In this document: positions 15,960 through 24,131 of the stretch, piece by piece | Numbering within the stretch: position 1 is the first letter of the stretch | Layout of the letters: the number at the start of each line of letters is the position of its first letter | Assembly: GCF_001953865.1 (NCBI RefSeq) | Contig: NZ_MQUQ01000007.1 | Span: 58,960-122,959, forward strand | Direction of reading: 5' to 3' | Length of the DNA stretch: 64,000 bases | DNA from: Amycolatopsis coloradensis | Lineage (GTDB): Bacteria; Actinomycetota; Actinomycetes; Mycobacteriales; Pseudonocardiaceae | Made by a program: the position numbers and the translations under genes | Notes under the pieces: model-generated | Told to the model about the DNA's origin: nothing | Databases searched by the model: none | The model's input: only the letters and a program-made list of their open reading frames with translations

Positions 15960-16560
15960 GGTCGAGGGACCTCATCAGTCCCCGTCCGGTGCGCGAGACG
16001 CGCACCTCCGATTCAGCGGAGACGCGCCGTCGGACGGTTCGTCACGTGCGCGAGCCTGCCCCAGGTGCCGGGGGCTCATCGTGAGGCCCGTTCGCGCGCT
16101 GTACGCACGCGGCGGGGCCGGGCCGTGCGACCCCTGAACCTTGCCCGTGCGCGGACCGCGCAGGAAGGGCCGTGCGCGCCCCGTCGTCTGCCTGAGATAC
16201 ATGGGGCACTGGGCAGGCGCGCACGGAAAGTACCTGTTCAAAGGACGTGCACGCCCCCTCGTGCACGCCCCTGAACTTCACGCCCCGGACTCCCGCGCAC
16301 GGGAGTGCCGTGCACGGGATGGGGATCGCGCACTTCGCGAAGGCGAGCGCCCGCGCAGCCGCGCACGTGGTCGAGGTTGCGCACGTGTGCGCCGAATGCG
16401 CACCCGATGGGGAAGCACCGGTGCGCGAGCCGTCGCCCCGTGTATCAAGGCGCGCACACGCGTGATGCGCGCGTCGTCGAACACGTGCGGATCGAGTACC
16501 GCGTTCGGTCCGAGTGCACTCCCATGCGGTGCGAACAAGCACGCCCACGCACGCTCGACG
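15960..16560. repeat. Non-coding block rich in GTGCGC/GCGCAC words
   Basis: The gap 15499-16776 has no credible gene on either strand. Within 15960-16560 at least 18 copies of GTGCGC or GCGCAC and four GTGCAC occur, and CGTGCACGCCCC is directly repeated near 16246 and 16261. Such dense short words are typical of protein-loading sites (transfer-origin or clt-like, or replication origins). Outside this sub-block the gap shows nothing. Confidence 0.45.
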
Positions 16561-16776
16561 AAATCAGCAAGCCTGGCTCAGAGCCGGACGTTCAGCGTGA
16601 AGCTTCCTCGCCGTCGCTACTGACGCGCGGTGTCCAGGGCTGTGGAGCGGGGTTGGGGTTGACCGAGTTAATCCGGTTGCCTGCACGAGGGCGAGCACGG
16701 CTCGGTATGGGCGGCGACGATCCCTGCGCGCCAGGGTCGTGGCACGAGTCGGGCGGATGGACCCGTCGGGCCAGAA

Positions 16777-19104
16777 TCAGGGTTGGTGCGATGCAGTTTC
16801 GTAGGAGGCCGAGGCACGGCGTTCCTTAATGAGGGTCTTGCTCAGGTTCACTGCTTCATCGAAGAGATCCCCGAGGTCGGCACGTGCTCCGAGTTTGCAC
16901 CGAAGGCACAGTCGTCGCCCAGAGTCGTCTGTGGCCACAGGTGGTTGGGGAAGATCGCACGCGACGCAATCGAGGGCGTTAGCGAGTTCGTCGACCAGTT
17001 CCAAGAAGAAGGTGAAGTGCTGACGTCCCAGCCCGATTCCGGCGAAGGAGAGAAGGTCTAGCCAGTCAGTGATGCTCTCGTCGTCGGCGAAGTAGTCGGC
17101 GTGGTCGATGAACGCCGTGATCTGCCGTTGGAGTTCGCTGACGTAGCCCTTCCAGAAGGCCGGAACAGTGGAAGCTGCGTTGGCCTCGCGGCCCTGGTCG
17201 TTGTCGCCGGCCATGCGGGCGAGTGCGACGCGTTCCTTGTATGCCCCGCCTTTGGACTTGCCGACCGCGAGGCCGATCTCGGTCCATGTCGCGCCGTACT
17301 CTCGGGCGAGGTCGATGCATCCCGCGCGCTCGGCGTGTATCCGGTGGTAGACGTCGTTCGCGAGAATCAACCCGGCGTGACCGTCGGCCTGACGTCGCTC
17401 GGTCGGCGTCGGCCTGTCCGAATCGGCGTGCAGCGCGATGCGCCGTCGAGGGTCGACGATGTAAGCGATCATGCCGAACACGTCGTCACGAGCGGGAATT
17501 CGCTCGATCAGGCTTTCGTGGTCGACGAGATCGTCGACCCACCACGCCTGCAGCTCATCCACGACGTCACGGACAACATCGCGACGGCGCCCTTCTTCGT
17601 CCAACACCACGCTGTTTCGCGGGTCCGGAGTGGCTCTGCGGCCGCGGCGGCCAGGAGGCGATCCGGACGCAAGTCTGCGCCGCCTCAGACCGACGGCGCC
17701 GGCGCTGCCAAGGCCCAGAAGGGGGGCGGTCTTGCTCTGCGTGGAGTTCGTCGCGGCCTCAATATTGAACGCGATGAGCTGGGCTTCGCACCGATCACGT
17801 GTTATGGACAGGTCGTTCCAGACCACGAGCGCCGCCAGCAGGTCCGACTTCACCAGCGGCTCGACACGGCTACGCTGCCGCAACGCGATCAAGAACTCAT
17901 AGGCAGGGAGATCGGCCGGGAAGTCCGGCGACCGACGGTCCCGCAACCCCTGCAGCGCAACCTGCCAAGTCTGAGCCGGAGGGGCGGACCGTCTGGCACG
18001 CGGCCTGCGACGGCCAAGTACGGCAAGCACCGACGGGACGTCGTCTGGCCTTCGCCATCCGCCGCAACTGAACGGGGCCGGCGCAGCGCACTCGGCCCGT
18101 AGCCGGACGGCGGCCGCCGGCAGCGGCGACGGAATCCCGCGTGCTTCCAGCATCGACACGGTCGCCGCAGCGCAGCGGGTGAACAACGCTGACCATGCGA
18201 CGTCTGTTGGCGTATGCCGCAACACCACCCGCTGCTGGCGTGACGCCCATACCTCGATCACCGGACCAGGCGCGACACTCGCGATCACCTGCACGGTGAA
18301 CTCGGGTGGCACCTCGGCTCGCAGGTCAGAGAGAAATCTGACGACTTCGACGGCGGCCACCTCATCGGCGACGCCCCGCGGCCGCTTAGCCAGGCGGGTT
18401 GCCTCACTCGCCACGGCGAGACTCTCGTCAAAGACCTGCTGACGTCCACGAAGGGCTGCGATCTGCTGACGCTCGCTATCTTTCGAGCGACCTGTCGCCT
18501 GGCGCTGCCCCACCGCGAAGACCGCGATCTTGAGTCCTCCCGGAATGATTCTCTGGCGCACGTCCATCGAGGTGCCCCCCGCGGCGCCAGCGACCAACAG
18601 TCCAACAATCATCCGGGACTGGCCGGCGAACCACGGATCCGCAATCAGGAGCCCCGGGGGAGTCGGGGTGAACCCGGCATGCCTCCAGACCTGGGAGATC
18701 ATCGTCTGGGATAACACAACGCCAGGTTTCGCCGCCAAGGCGAGTGCCGTCACTGGCTTCTGACCGCCGATCGCGCCCAACGCCTCTAGGATGGCCTGTT
18801 CCTGCGACCGCAGGTCCGCCGGGGTCGGCGTGGGGGTCAACAAGCCTCCGACCCGGAATTGCTCGAACCTTGAACGCCACTTGGTTGCCGTTCGATCGAG
18901 AGTCTCGGTAGGTGCTGGATCTGTCCGATCTCTTTCGGCGTCTGCGGCGGCCAGGATGGCTCGGGCACGTTCGCCTAACCGAGGTGGGCCCGACGCGAGG
19001 AGCGAGAGTACCTCGGCCTCCGCATCCGTGATCCGCGACGAATGCAATCCTCCAGGCCCAGTCACCACGCCAGGGTTGCACAGCAGACTGCTAAATCGCC
19101 ACAT
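16777..19104 (-). CDS. IS630-transposase-derived fusion protein
   Basis: Start ATG (MWRFSSLLC) gives 775 residues. Residues about 25-90 resemble the N-terminal helix-turn-helix of IS630-type transposases (ARAILAAADAE, then KWRSRFEQFRVGGL), and residues 110-330 follow the order of that family (QVWRHAGFTPTPPG; IADPWFAGQS; VVLRHTPTDVAWSALF aligns with the usual FTPTHASWLNQIE). The DDE acidic residues expected there are not conserved, so catalysis is doubtful. A long unique middle follows, then a second HTH (GATWTEIGLAVGKSKGG, about 601-618) and a CxxC...CxxC zinc-knuckle (about 711-735). It looks like a domesticated transposase; role unknown. Confidence 0.6.
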   Translation of the reverse strand: MWRFSSLLCNPGVVTGPGGLHSSRITDAEAEVLSLLASGPPRLGERARAILAAADAERDRTDPAPTETLDRTATKWRSRFEQFRVGGLLTPTPTPADLRSQEQAILEALGAIGGQKPVTALALAAKPGVVLSQTMISQVWRHAGFTPTPPGLLIADPWFAGQSRMIVGLLVAGAAGGTSMDVRQRIIPGGLKIAVFAVGQRQATGRSKDSERQQIAALRGRQQVFDESLAVASEATRLAKRPRGVADEVAAVEVVRFLSDLRAEVPPEFTVQVIASVAPGPVIEVWASRQQRVVLRHTPTDVAWSALFTRCAAATVSMLEARGIPSPLPAAAVRLRAECAAPAPFSCGGWRRPDDVPSVLAVLGRRRPRARRSAPPAQTWQVALQGLRDRRSPDFPADLPAYEFLIALRQRSRVEPLVKSDLLAALVVWNDLSITRDRCEAQLIAFNIEAATNSTQSKTAPLLGLGSAGAVGLRRRRLASGSPPGRRGRRATPDPRNSVVLDEEGRRRDVVRDVVDELQAWWVDDLVDHESLIERIPARDDVFGMIAYIVDPRRRIALHADSDRPTPTERRQADGHAGLILANDVYHRIHAERAGCIDLAREYGATWTEIGLAVGKSKGGAYKERVALARMAGDNDQGREANAASTVPAFWKGYVSELQRQITAFIDHADYFADDESITDWLDLLSFAGIGLGRQHFTFFLELVDELANALDCVACDLPQPPVATDDSGRRLCLRCKLGARADLGDLFDEAVNLSKTLIKERRASASYETASHQP

Positions 19105-19275
19105 TTGAGCGTTTCCTTGGCGTGGCCACAGCGAGGGTGGCGGGCTTCCATGCCCCTGACCTGCGCTGATACTACCAGTTAGGCCCCACACGGCCCGTTC
19201 GTGGTGTGCGCTGGGAGAAGCCCAGCAGTCAAAACGTCACCGTGACGAATTGTCAGCGCGCTCAAGGGGTTGGAA

Positions 19276-19479
19276 CTAGCTTGTCTGCAGTGAGCTGACC
19301 AGGCGAAACGCAGATGGCGTTCCCCGTTCCGGCTTGTCGGCCAGGGCGGCTGCGACGGCGCGCCCCCAGTATCTCCGGAAGCGCAGGCAGGGTACTCGCC
19401 GGGGATCGGCGCCCTTCGGGGGTCGATGGAGGGGCTCGCTGATCACGCCACGCAAGCCGTCGGCCATCGCTTCGAGCAT
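19276..19479 (-). CDS. Possible small protein or gene fragment
   Basis: A 67-codon frame (MLEAMADGLRGVISEPLHRP) shows moderate GC third-position bias, and the same open frame extends upstream without a good start. No family was recognised and there is no clear ribosome site, so this may be the tail of a decayed gene. The surrounding 19105-19710 otherwise holds nothing identifiable. Confidence 0.2.
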   Translation of the reverse strand: MLEAMADGLRGVISEPLHRPPKGADPRRVPCLRFRRYWGRAVAAALADKPERGTPSAFRLVSSLQTS

Positions 19480-19710
19480 GCTTACCCCACATTCCAGGGA
19501 ATCTGCTTTGCGTTCCCGCGAGGTGCTCGAACCTTCGCCCGGCAGGAGAGAGTCGACCCGGCGCGGGTCATCGATTTCGGGGTTCGCAGCCCGCGGCGAG
19601 GTTCCCCGCGCCCCTCGCTGGGACTGGGGCGCAGGCCTTCCCGTACCTGACCCGTTGAGGTCTCGAAAAAGAGAGCGGCGGCTCCGGTCTCGGCGGGGGG
19701 CTGTTCACCT

Positions 19711-20290
19711 TTGCTCGGCATCGTGCAGGCGGCCTTCGCCGGGCAAGTCCGCCACGAACCTCGCCAGCTCGGGGAACGCCCGAGCGATCCTCGCGATCGC
19801 ACCAACCCCCGGCGATCAGGGCCCACGCTGTCGAAGGCCCCGCATTGCCGGCGGCTCTGCGCCGCGTCGGCCGCACCCGGCTACGTCGACAAGACCCGCC
19901 GGCGACATCAAGGCGGCGCTGCGAATCCCAGCTGCGCCAGCCCACACTCGTCGAAGACGCCTTCGGCCGCCGGGCCCTCGCGCTACTCAACTCGCTCGAT
20001 GGCCCCTGCGTCGGCTCCCGCGCACCCGTCACCCGCGCGTCCAGGCGCTCGATCTCCGTCACCTACCGCGCGGATCAAGAATGACCGCCTCGCCGCCGTC
20101 GGCTGGCTCTGGGCATTCATCGCCGCCACCCACACACACCTGCGAACCCGCCAAAGTCCACTACCGACGCCGCAGCGACCCACGGCGACCGCCACTCCAA
20201 CCGCGCGCTGCGGCACCTGTTCAACCGGATGCTCGGCCAGCTCTACCACTGCCTCCAAGATCGGAGGCCGTTTCGTGGGCTCCGGAACAT
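19711..20290 (+). pseudogene. Decayed IS110-family transposase
   Basis: Pieces of the C-terminal half of an IS110-type transposase appear in different frames: PVTRASRRS, then KNDRLAAVGWLWAF (20072 on), then ALRHLFNRMLGQLYHCLQDRRPF in the next frame to about 20280. In intact family members these motifs are continuous, in this order, near the C-terminus. At least two frameshifts separate them. No terminal repeats were seen, as is usual for the family. Confidence 0.55.
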
Positions 20291-20609
20291 CGCTCGCCGC
20301 GCTCGACGAGCAAGGGCCGTCACCGTCACCGGAACCCCACACTCGCGGCTTGACAACTTCCATAGGGACCCCCACCCCACTCAACGACACGAAGTTCGCG
20401 AACCTTTGGGGTGGGGACCAGCAACCCCCTAGTCCTGCGGCGCCTCCTGGACTTCGCCGCACGAGCCGAGGCCCCCCGCTCGCTGAAGAGCAGGGGTCAC
20501 GGGGTTGCAACCACCGGCGGGGGTAGCGGGGACCTAAACTAACGGGGCTCCGCCACCCCCCGTCGCTGGCGCGCGGTCCGCCTGCATTGACTGTCGCCTG
20601 ACGCAAAGA

Positions 20610-20830
20610 TGCAGGTCAGGACCGATGGGTCAACCGATGGGTTCACTAGTGGCTACTCCGATGAGTTGACCGATCAGTTGGCGATTGATTGACCAACCAG
20701 TGACCGACCAGTCAGTGAGCCAGAGGGGCAGTTCGACGATGCGTCAACGGTGTTGCGGCTTGCTGCTCTGTCAGCGTGGTGCTACTCCTGTCAGGAGCAT
20801 GAGTACAGTACGGACCAGTTAACCCATTGC
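20610..20830 (+). repeat. Centromere-like direct repeats upstream of parA
   Basis: ACCGATGGGT occurs twice (20622 and 20634 region). Then ACCGATCAGTT, ACCAACCAGTG, ACCGACCAGTC and, closer to the gene, GACCAGTTAACC follow, giving a consensus of about ACCrAyCAGTk. The block sits directly upstream of a ParA-type gene. In plasmids this is where the ParB-like partner binds as centromere and operator. The rest of the 20527-20843 gap shows only promoter-like AT-richer sequence. Confidence 0.5.
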
Positions 20831-20843
20831 CTGGAGGCATGAA

Positions 20844-21905
20844 GTGACCAACGCACTACCAGGAGCTACCAACAGTAAGGCGCTGGCGCAAAGCCGGGCT
20901 CGTGCAGTACGCCCATACTTGCGTCGCGTGATTGCCTTCTTCAACGGTAAAGGGGGTGCTGGGAAGACTAGCTTGTCGACCAATACAGCAGCGACCATTG
21001 CGGGCAGCCTAGCCGCCGCACGGTCCCGCAAGAGGGCGTTGCTCATCCAACTCGACAAGCAGGGCGATGCCGGACTCGATCTTGGATACCGCTACCAGGA
21101 CGACGATCGAGGCAAGGACGACGACGGTCTGAGCATCTTTAATGTCTGCATCGGGGCAGGCAGCCTCAACATTATTCGAGGCGTCCGCGAGAACCTCGAC
21201 GTCGTGCCCGGTGGCAACATGATTGAGAACCTGAGCAGTTTCCTTAAGGGTTCCGATGCCAAAAAGCGTGCCGATGCCCGTCTCCGCTTCGCTGAGGCCA
21301 TCGCCGCAGTGGCCCATGAATACGAGTACATCTGCATCGACTGTCCTCCGATCGACGAAGAGTTGCAGGTACTCGGCTTGGTCGCAGCAGCCTGGATCTT
21401 GATCCCGGTGCAGTTCGACGCGTCAAGCCTGTATGGATTGGAGGGCGTTTCGGACGGCATCGAAGAGGCTGAGCAGCTCAACCCAGAGCTGGATGTGCTC
21501 GGAATCGTCATGTTTGCATTCGATTCCCGTGACTTACGACGCTACACAGAGAAAGGCACAGGGGAGGAGCGCTATCGCGAGACCGGTCAGCGAGCGCGAG
21601 TACGCAGGAAGCTCCAACAGGAACTAGAGCGACTGAAGAGCAAATCTATCGTCTTTCAAACAGTAATTACGAATAATCGAAACGTAGCGGAAGATTGCCG
21701 CGACTTCGGACGTACGGCCGCAGAAGTCGCAGAGGCAGCGAAGCACCCCGAGTGGCGTAAATTGCGAGTAAAGAATGGCTTGTCCGCGTTCACCGCTGAA
21801 GCAGCGATGAACGTCGCCGCCGACTATGAAGACCTGGCTTCTGAGGCAATCTCTCGCGTGAAAATGCTGGAAGCTGCAAAACGTAACGCGTCCGACGCTC
21901 AGTAA
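20844..21905 (+). CDS. parA: ParA-type partition ATPase
   Basis: GTG start with GGAGG upstream; 353 residues. Deviant Walker A with both lysines, NGKGGAGKTS, at about residues 34-43; the second motif is QLDKQGDAGLDLG (the usual D-x2-PQGN is changed) and Walker B is YICIDCPP. A charged insertion follows with RRKLQQELERLKSK. Family role: ATP-driven positioning of plasmid DNA together with a centromere-binding partner. The next gene starts 20 bases downstream and fits as that partner. GC content is lower than in the neighbours, suggesting a separate origin. Confidence 0.8.
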   Translation: MTNALPGATNSKALAQSRARAVRPYLRRVIAFFNGKGGAGKTSLSTNTAATIAGSLAAARSRKRALLIQLDKQGDAGLDLGYRYQDDDRGKDDDGLSIFNVCIGAGSLNIIRGVRENLDVVPGGNMIENLSSFLKGSDAKKRADARLRFAEAIAAVAHEYEYICIDCPPIDEELQVLGLVAAAWILIPVQFDASSLYGLEGVSDGIEEAEQLNPELDVLGIVMFAFDSRDLRRYTEKGTGEERYRETGQRARVRRKLQQELERLKSKSIVFQTVITNNRNVAEDCRDFGRTAAEVAEAAKHPEWRKLRVKNGLSAFTAEAAMNVAADYEDLASEAISRVKMLEAAKRNASDAQ

Positions 21906-21924
21906 CTAAGAAAGAGAAGACTTC

Positions 21925-22818
21925 GTGACAGAGAATCCCACGTCAGGTTCGCCGGGCCCAGACCGCACCAGCCCGGTGCCGAGCGGCCCTCCGACACCAC
22001 CACCGCGCACCCGACGAGTAGGTAGCAGAGGAGCGCCGCTCACAGACCTAATTACGCCGGAGGAGGACCACGCTGCTCCTCCTCCGTTCGTTCCCCCTAC
22101 GGCTCCTGCAGAAGCCCTAACGCCGGTGCAACAAATTCAAGAACCCGAGCACCGCGAAACAGTCACCCAATCACGCCCCGTTGAACGCGACACGCCCATT
22201 GGCCCATTCGACGGCGACGCCCATAACAAAACCAAAGAGGCCAGCGAGCCAAGCGTTCGATCGAATCCCAAATCGGGTAGCAAGAAAACCTCGAAAAAAT
22301 CGCCGGCTAAAACCCAGCCCAACCCCACAGCGGACTCACCGCCAACAGACCTCGACGACGATGACCCGACCTACGCGACAACGGTGTACCTTCTGCCCGA
22401 AGCACGGAGGGCGGCAAAGAATCTTCGCGACAACACTGGCCTAATGGCAGCGACGATCGTAATGGATGCGCTGGATGCGGCTTTGCAAGCTGAGATGCTT
22501 GAACACCTTGTCCGTCAACGCCAGGTCGTTCCGAGGTCTGCAGATTCACGGTTCCCTGACCGTAGGGCTACACGGCGTGCCCGCCCCCGAGCTCAGTCGC
22601 GGGCACAGAAGCCGCCAGCGCGAGTTCTGTGGCAGGCGGCATTTACCGCAACCGAACTCACTGAGATCGACACAATTGTCTCGGAGACCAGGGCTACATC
22701 ACGCTCGGAGCTGATCGCTGCAGCAACTGAATGGTACGTGCTGAAGTATCTCTATCCGGATGCCGAGCAGTCCGACGAGGAGCAGCCACAAGACCTGGAC
22801 GAGACTGGGGGAAAATGA
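21925..22818 (+). CDS. ParB-like centromere-binding partner with two RHH-like segments
   Basis: GTG start after AGAGAAGACTTC; 297 residues. Residues 1-150 are disordered and Pro/Ser/Lys-rich. Two ribbon-helix-helix-like units follow: TVYLLPEARRAAKNLRDNTG at about 155-185 and a second near the C-terminus (ELTEIDTIVSETRATSRSEL). Long disordered arms plus RHH folds are common in the small DNA-binding partners of ParA proteins. Position directly after parA supports this. It has no HTH ParB or nuclease domain. Confidence 0.6.
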   Translation: MTENPTSGSPGPDRTSPVPSGPPTPPPRTRRVGSRGAPLTDLITPEEDHAAPPPFVPPTAPAEALTPVQQIQEPEHRETVTQSRPVERDTPIGPFDGDAHNKTKEASEPSVRSNPKSGSKKTSKKSPAKTQPNPTADSPPTDLDDDDPTYATTVYLLPEARRAAKNLRDNTGLMAATIVMDALDAALQAEMLEHLVRQRQVVPRSADSRFPDRRATRRARPRAQSRAQKPPARVLWQAAFTATELTEIDTIVSETRATSRSELIAAATEWYVLKYLYPDAEQSDEEQPQDLDETGGK

Positions 22819-22849
22819 CGAGGTGGGGACTGGTTACGAACCTTCCCCA

Positions 22850-23400
22850 AGTTGCTCGCCTCGGACCGCGAGAAGGTCGTCGTCGAGCTTGGCGATCGCG
22901 TGTGACCTGCCGCCAGAGCTCGCTGGCGGGCATCTCGTTGAGCGTGGCGAGCCGCGCAAGGTAGGAGAGGGGTGATTTCCCTCTATGTGCCGGTCGGGCG
23001 GTGATCGGCAGGCGCGAAACCATCAGCGTGACCCCGCGCTGTCCCGGCGGCGGACGGGGGAGTGGTCTGGGTGGCGTTGCGGTCGAGCGGGATGAGATGA
23101 GGTCTTCGGTGATGCACTCGGTCTCGTCGTCGATCGCGATGCCCGCGGCGCCCGGACGAACTGCGAGAGACTGCCGATCATGCCGCCGGTCCGCTGATAG
23201 AGCTTGATCGGCGAGCTCGACCAGCGTGCTGGGTCTGTGCCGATGCAGCGCAGGGGTGGTCTCGGTGCCGTCGAGCGCGGCCGCGCGGATGAGGTAGGAG
23301 CGGCTGCTGATCATGCCGCTGGTGCGGTCGTGCAGGTAGTCGGCGTGCTGGAGGAGCATTTCGGGATCGCGGCGGTGCAGCAGCAGGGTTTGCTCAAGCC
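22850..23400 (-). pseudogene. Remnants of Tn5053/Tn7-type tniB and tniQ genes
   Basis: On the minus strand, ADYLHDRTSGMIS and, in a shifted frame, LYQRTGGMIGSLSQFVR are two overlapping copies of the C-terminal AAA+ region of TniB-like ATPases. Downstream, LPITARPAHRGKSPLSYLAR then LATLNEMPASELWRQV matches the N-terminus of TniQ-type proteins (usual pattern GESLxSWLxRLA). The order tniB then tniQ is as in intact transposons, but both are truncated and frameshifted. Confidence 0.5.
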
Positions 23401-23457
23401 CCGCGATCAGGGCGGCCCAAGGTCGCCGCGGTTCAGGATGAGCCAGCCCCAGGCTGG

Positions 23458-23607
23458 ATGCTTCGAGTTCAAGGCCACGTCTCGACGTCCCGCTCGCGTC
23501 AAGTCTGGATCAAGAAACTCGTGGCGGAGAAGGTCAGTGAGGCTGTTCAACCTGTTCTGGGCGGGTTTGTTGGGGTTGCCCTGGCCCGGTACGTCGACTC
23601 CATTTAG
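23458..23607 (+). CDS. Possible 49-residue peptide
   Basis: An ATG frame MLRVQGHVSTSRSRQVWIKK ends with a hydrophobic segment (VLGGFVGVALARYVDSI). Codon use is reasonable but no ribosome site is evident, and the frame is open upstream, so this may be a fragment. The rest of 23401-24131 contains no recognisable gene; a short plus-strand open stretch (TPFDEDDFASAIEPRRP) near 24000 is unassigned. Confidence 0.2.
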   Translation: MLRVQGHVSTSRSRQVWIKKLVAEKVSEAVQPVLGGFVGVALARYVDSI

Positions 23608-24131
23608 GCCTGGGGTCGCCTTCGCTTCGGTGATGGCTGTCTGGCCCGGGGCGGCTCCGAGTTGGTCGTAGAACAGGCCGGCCGCGACGCCCCCACGGAG
23701 GTGATGGAGCTCGTGTGGCCGACGCGCGATTTGGTGCCTTTGGGCTATACACCCGATACACCCGATCAGCTTGGTTTGGCTGATTCTGACGGGGCAGCAT
23801 TCATGCACTATTTTACTGCCACCTAGCGGTGGGTTCCTGCGATCGGGTATGACACCCGCGATCGTTGGCGCCCAACCCTCTGACTTGGGGATTCAGGTCG
23901 ATTGAGGCCGAGTTTCGGCCTCGATAGTCCCGATCGGGCTGCTGAACTACGCCAAACTGCGAAATCCGGCGTCTCGCGACGCGACCATCACGCCTTTTGA
24001 CGAGGACGATTTCGCCAGTGCCATCGAGCCGCGGAGGCCGGTTGTAGATGTGCCCGGCGTGAGCCGCGCCAGTCCGACCGGCGGGGCAGGCAGGGATGAG
24101 CGCCGCCCGGCCGGTGTGAACCTCGATGGGG

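Noticed and set aside
15894..16830. Several Arg/Ala-rich open frames in the GTGCGC-rich block
   Set aside because: Composition follows the short DNA words, frames overlap on both strands and none has a ribosome site or domain.
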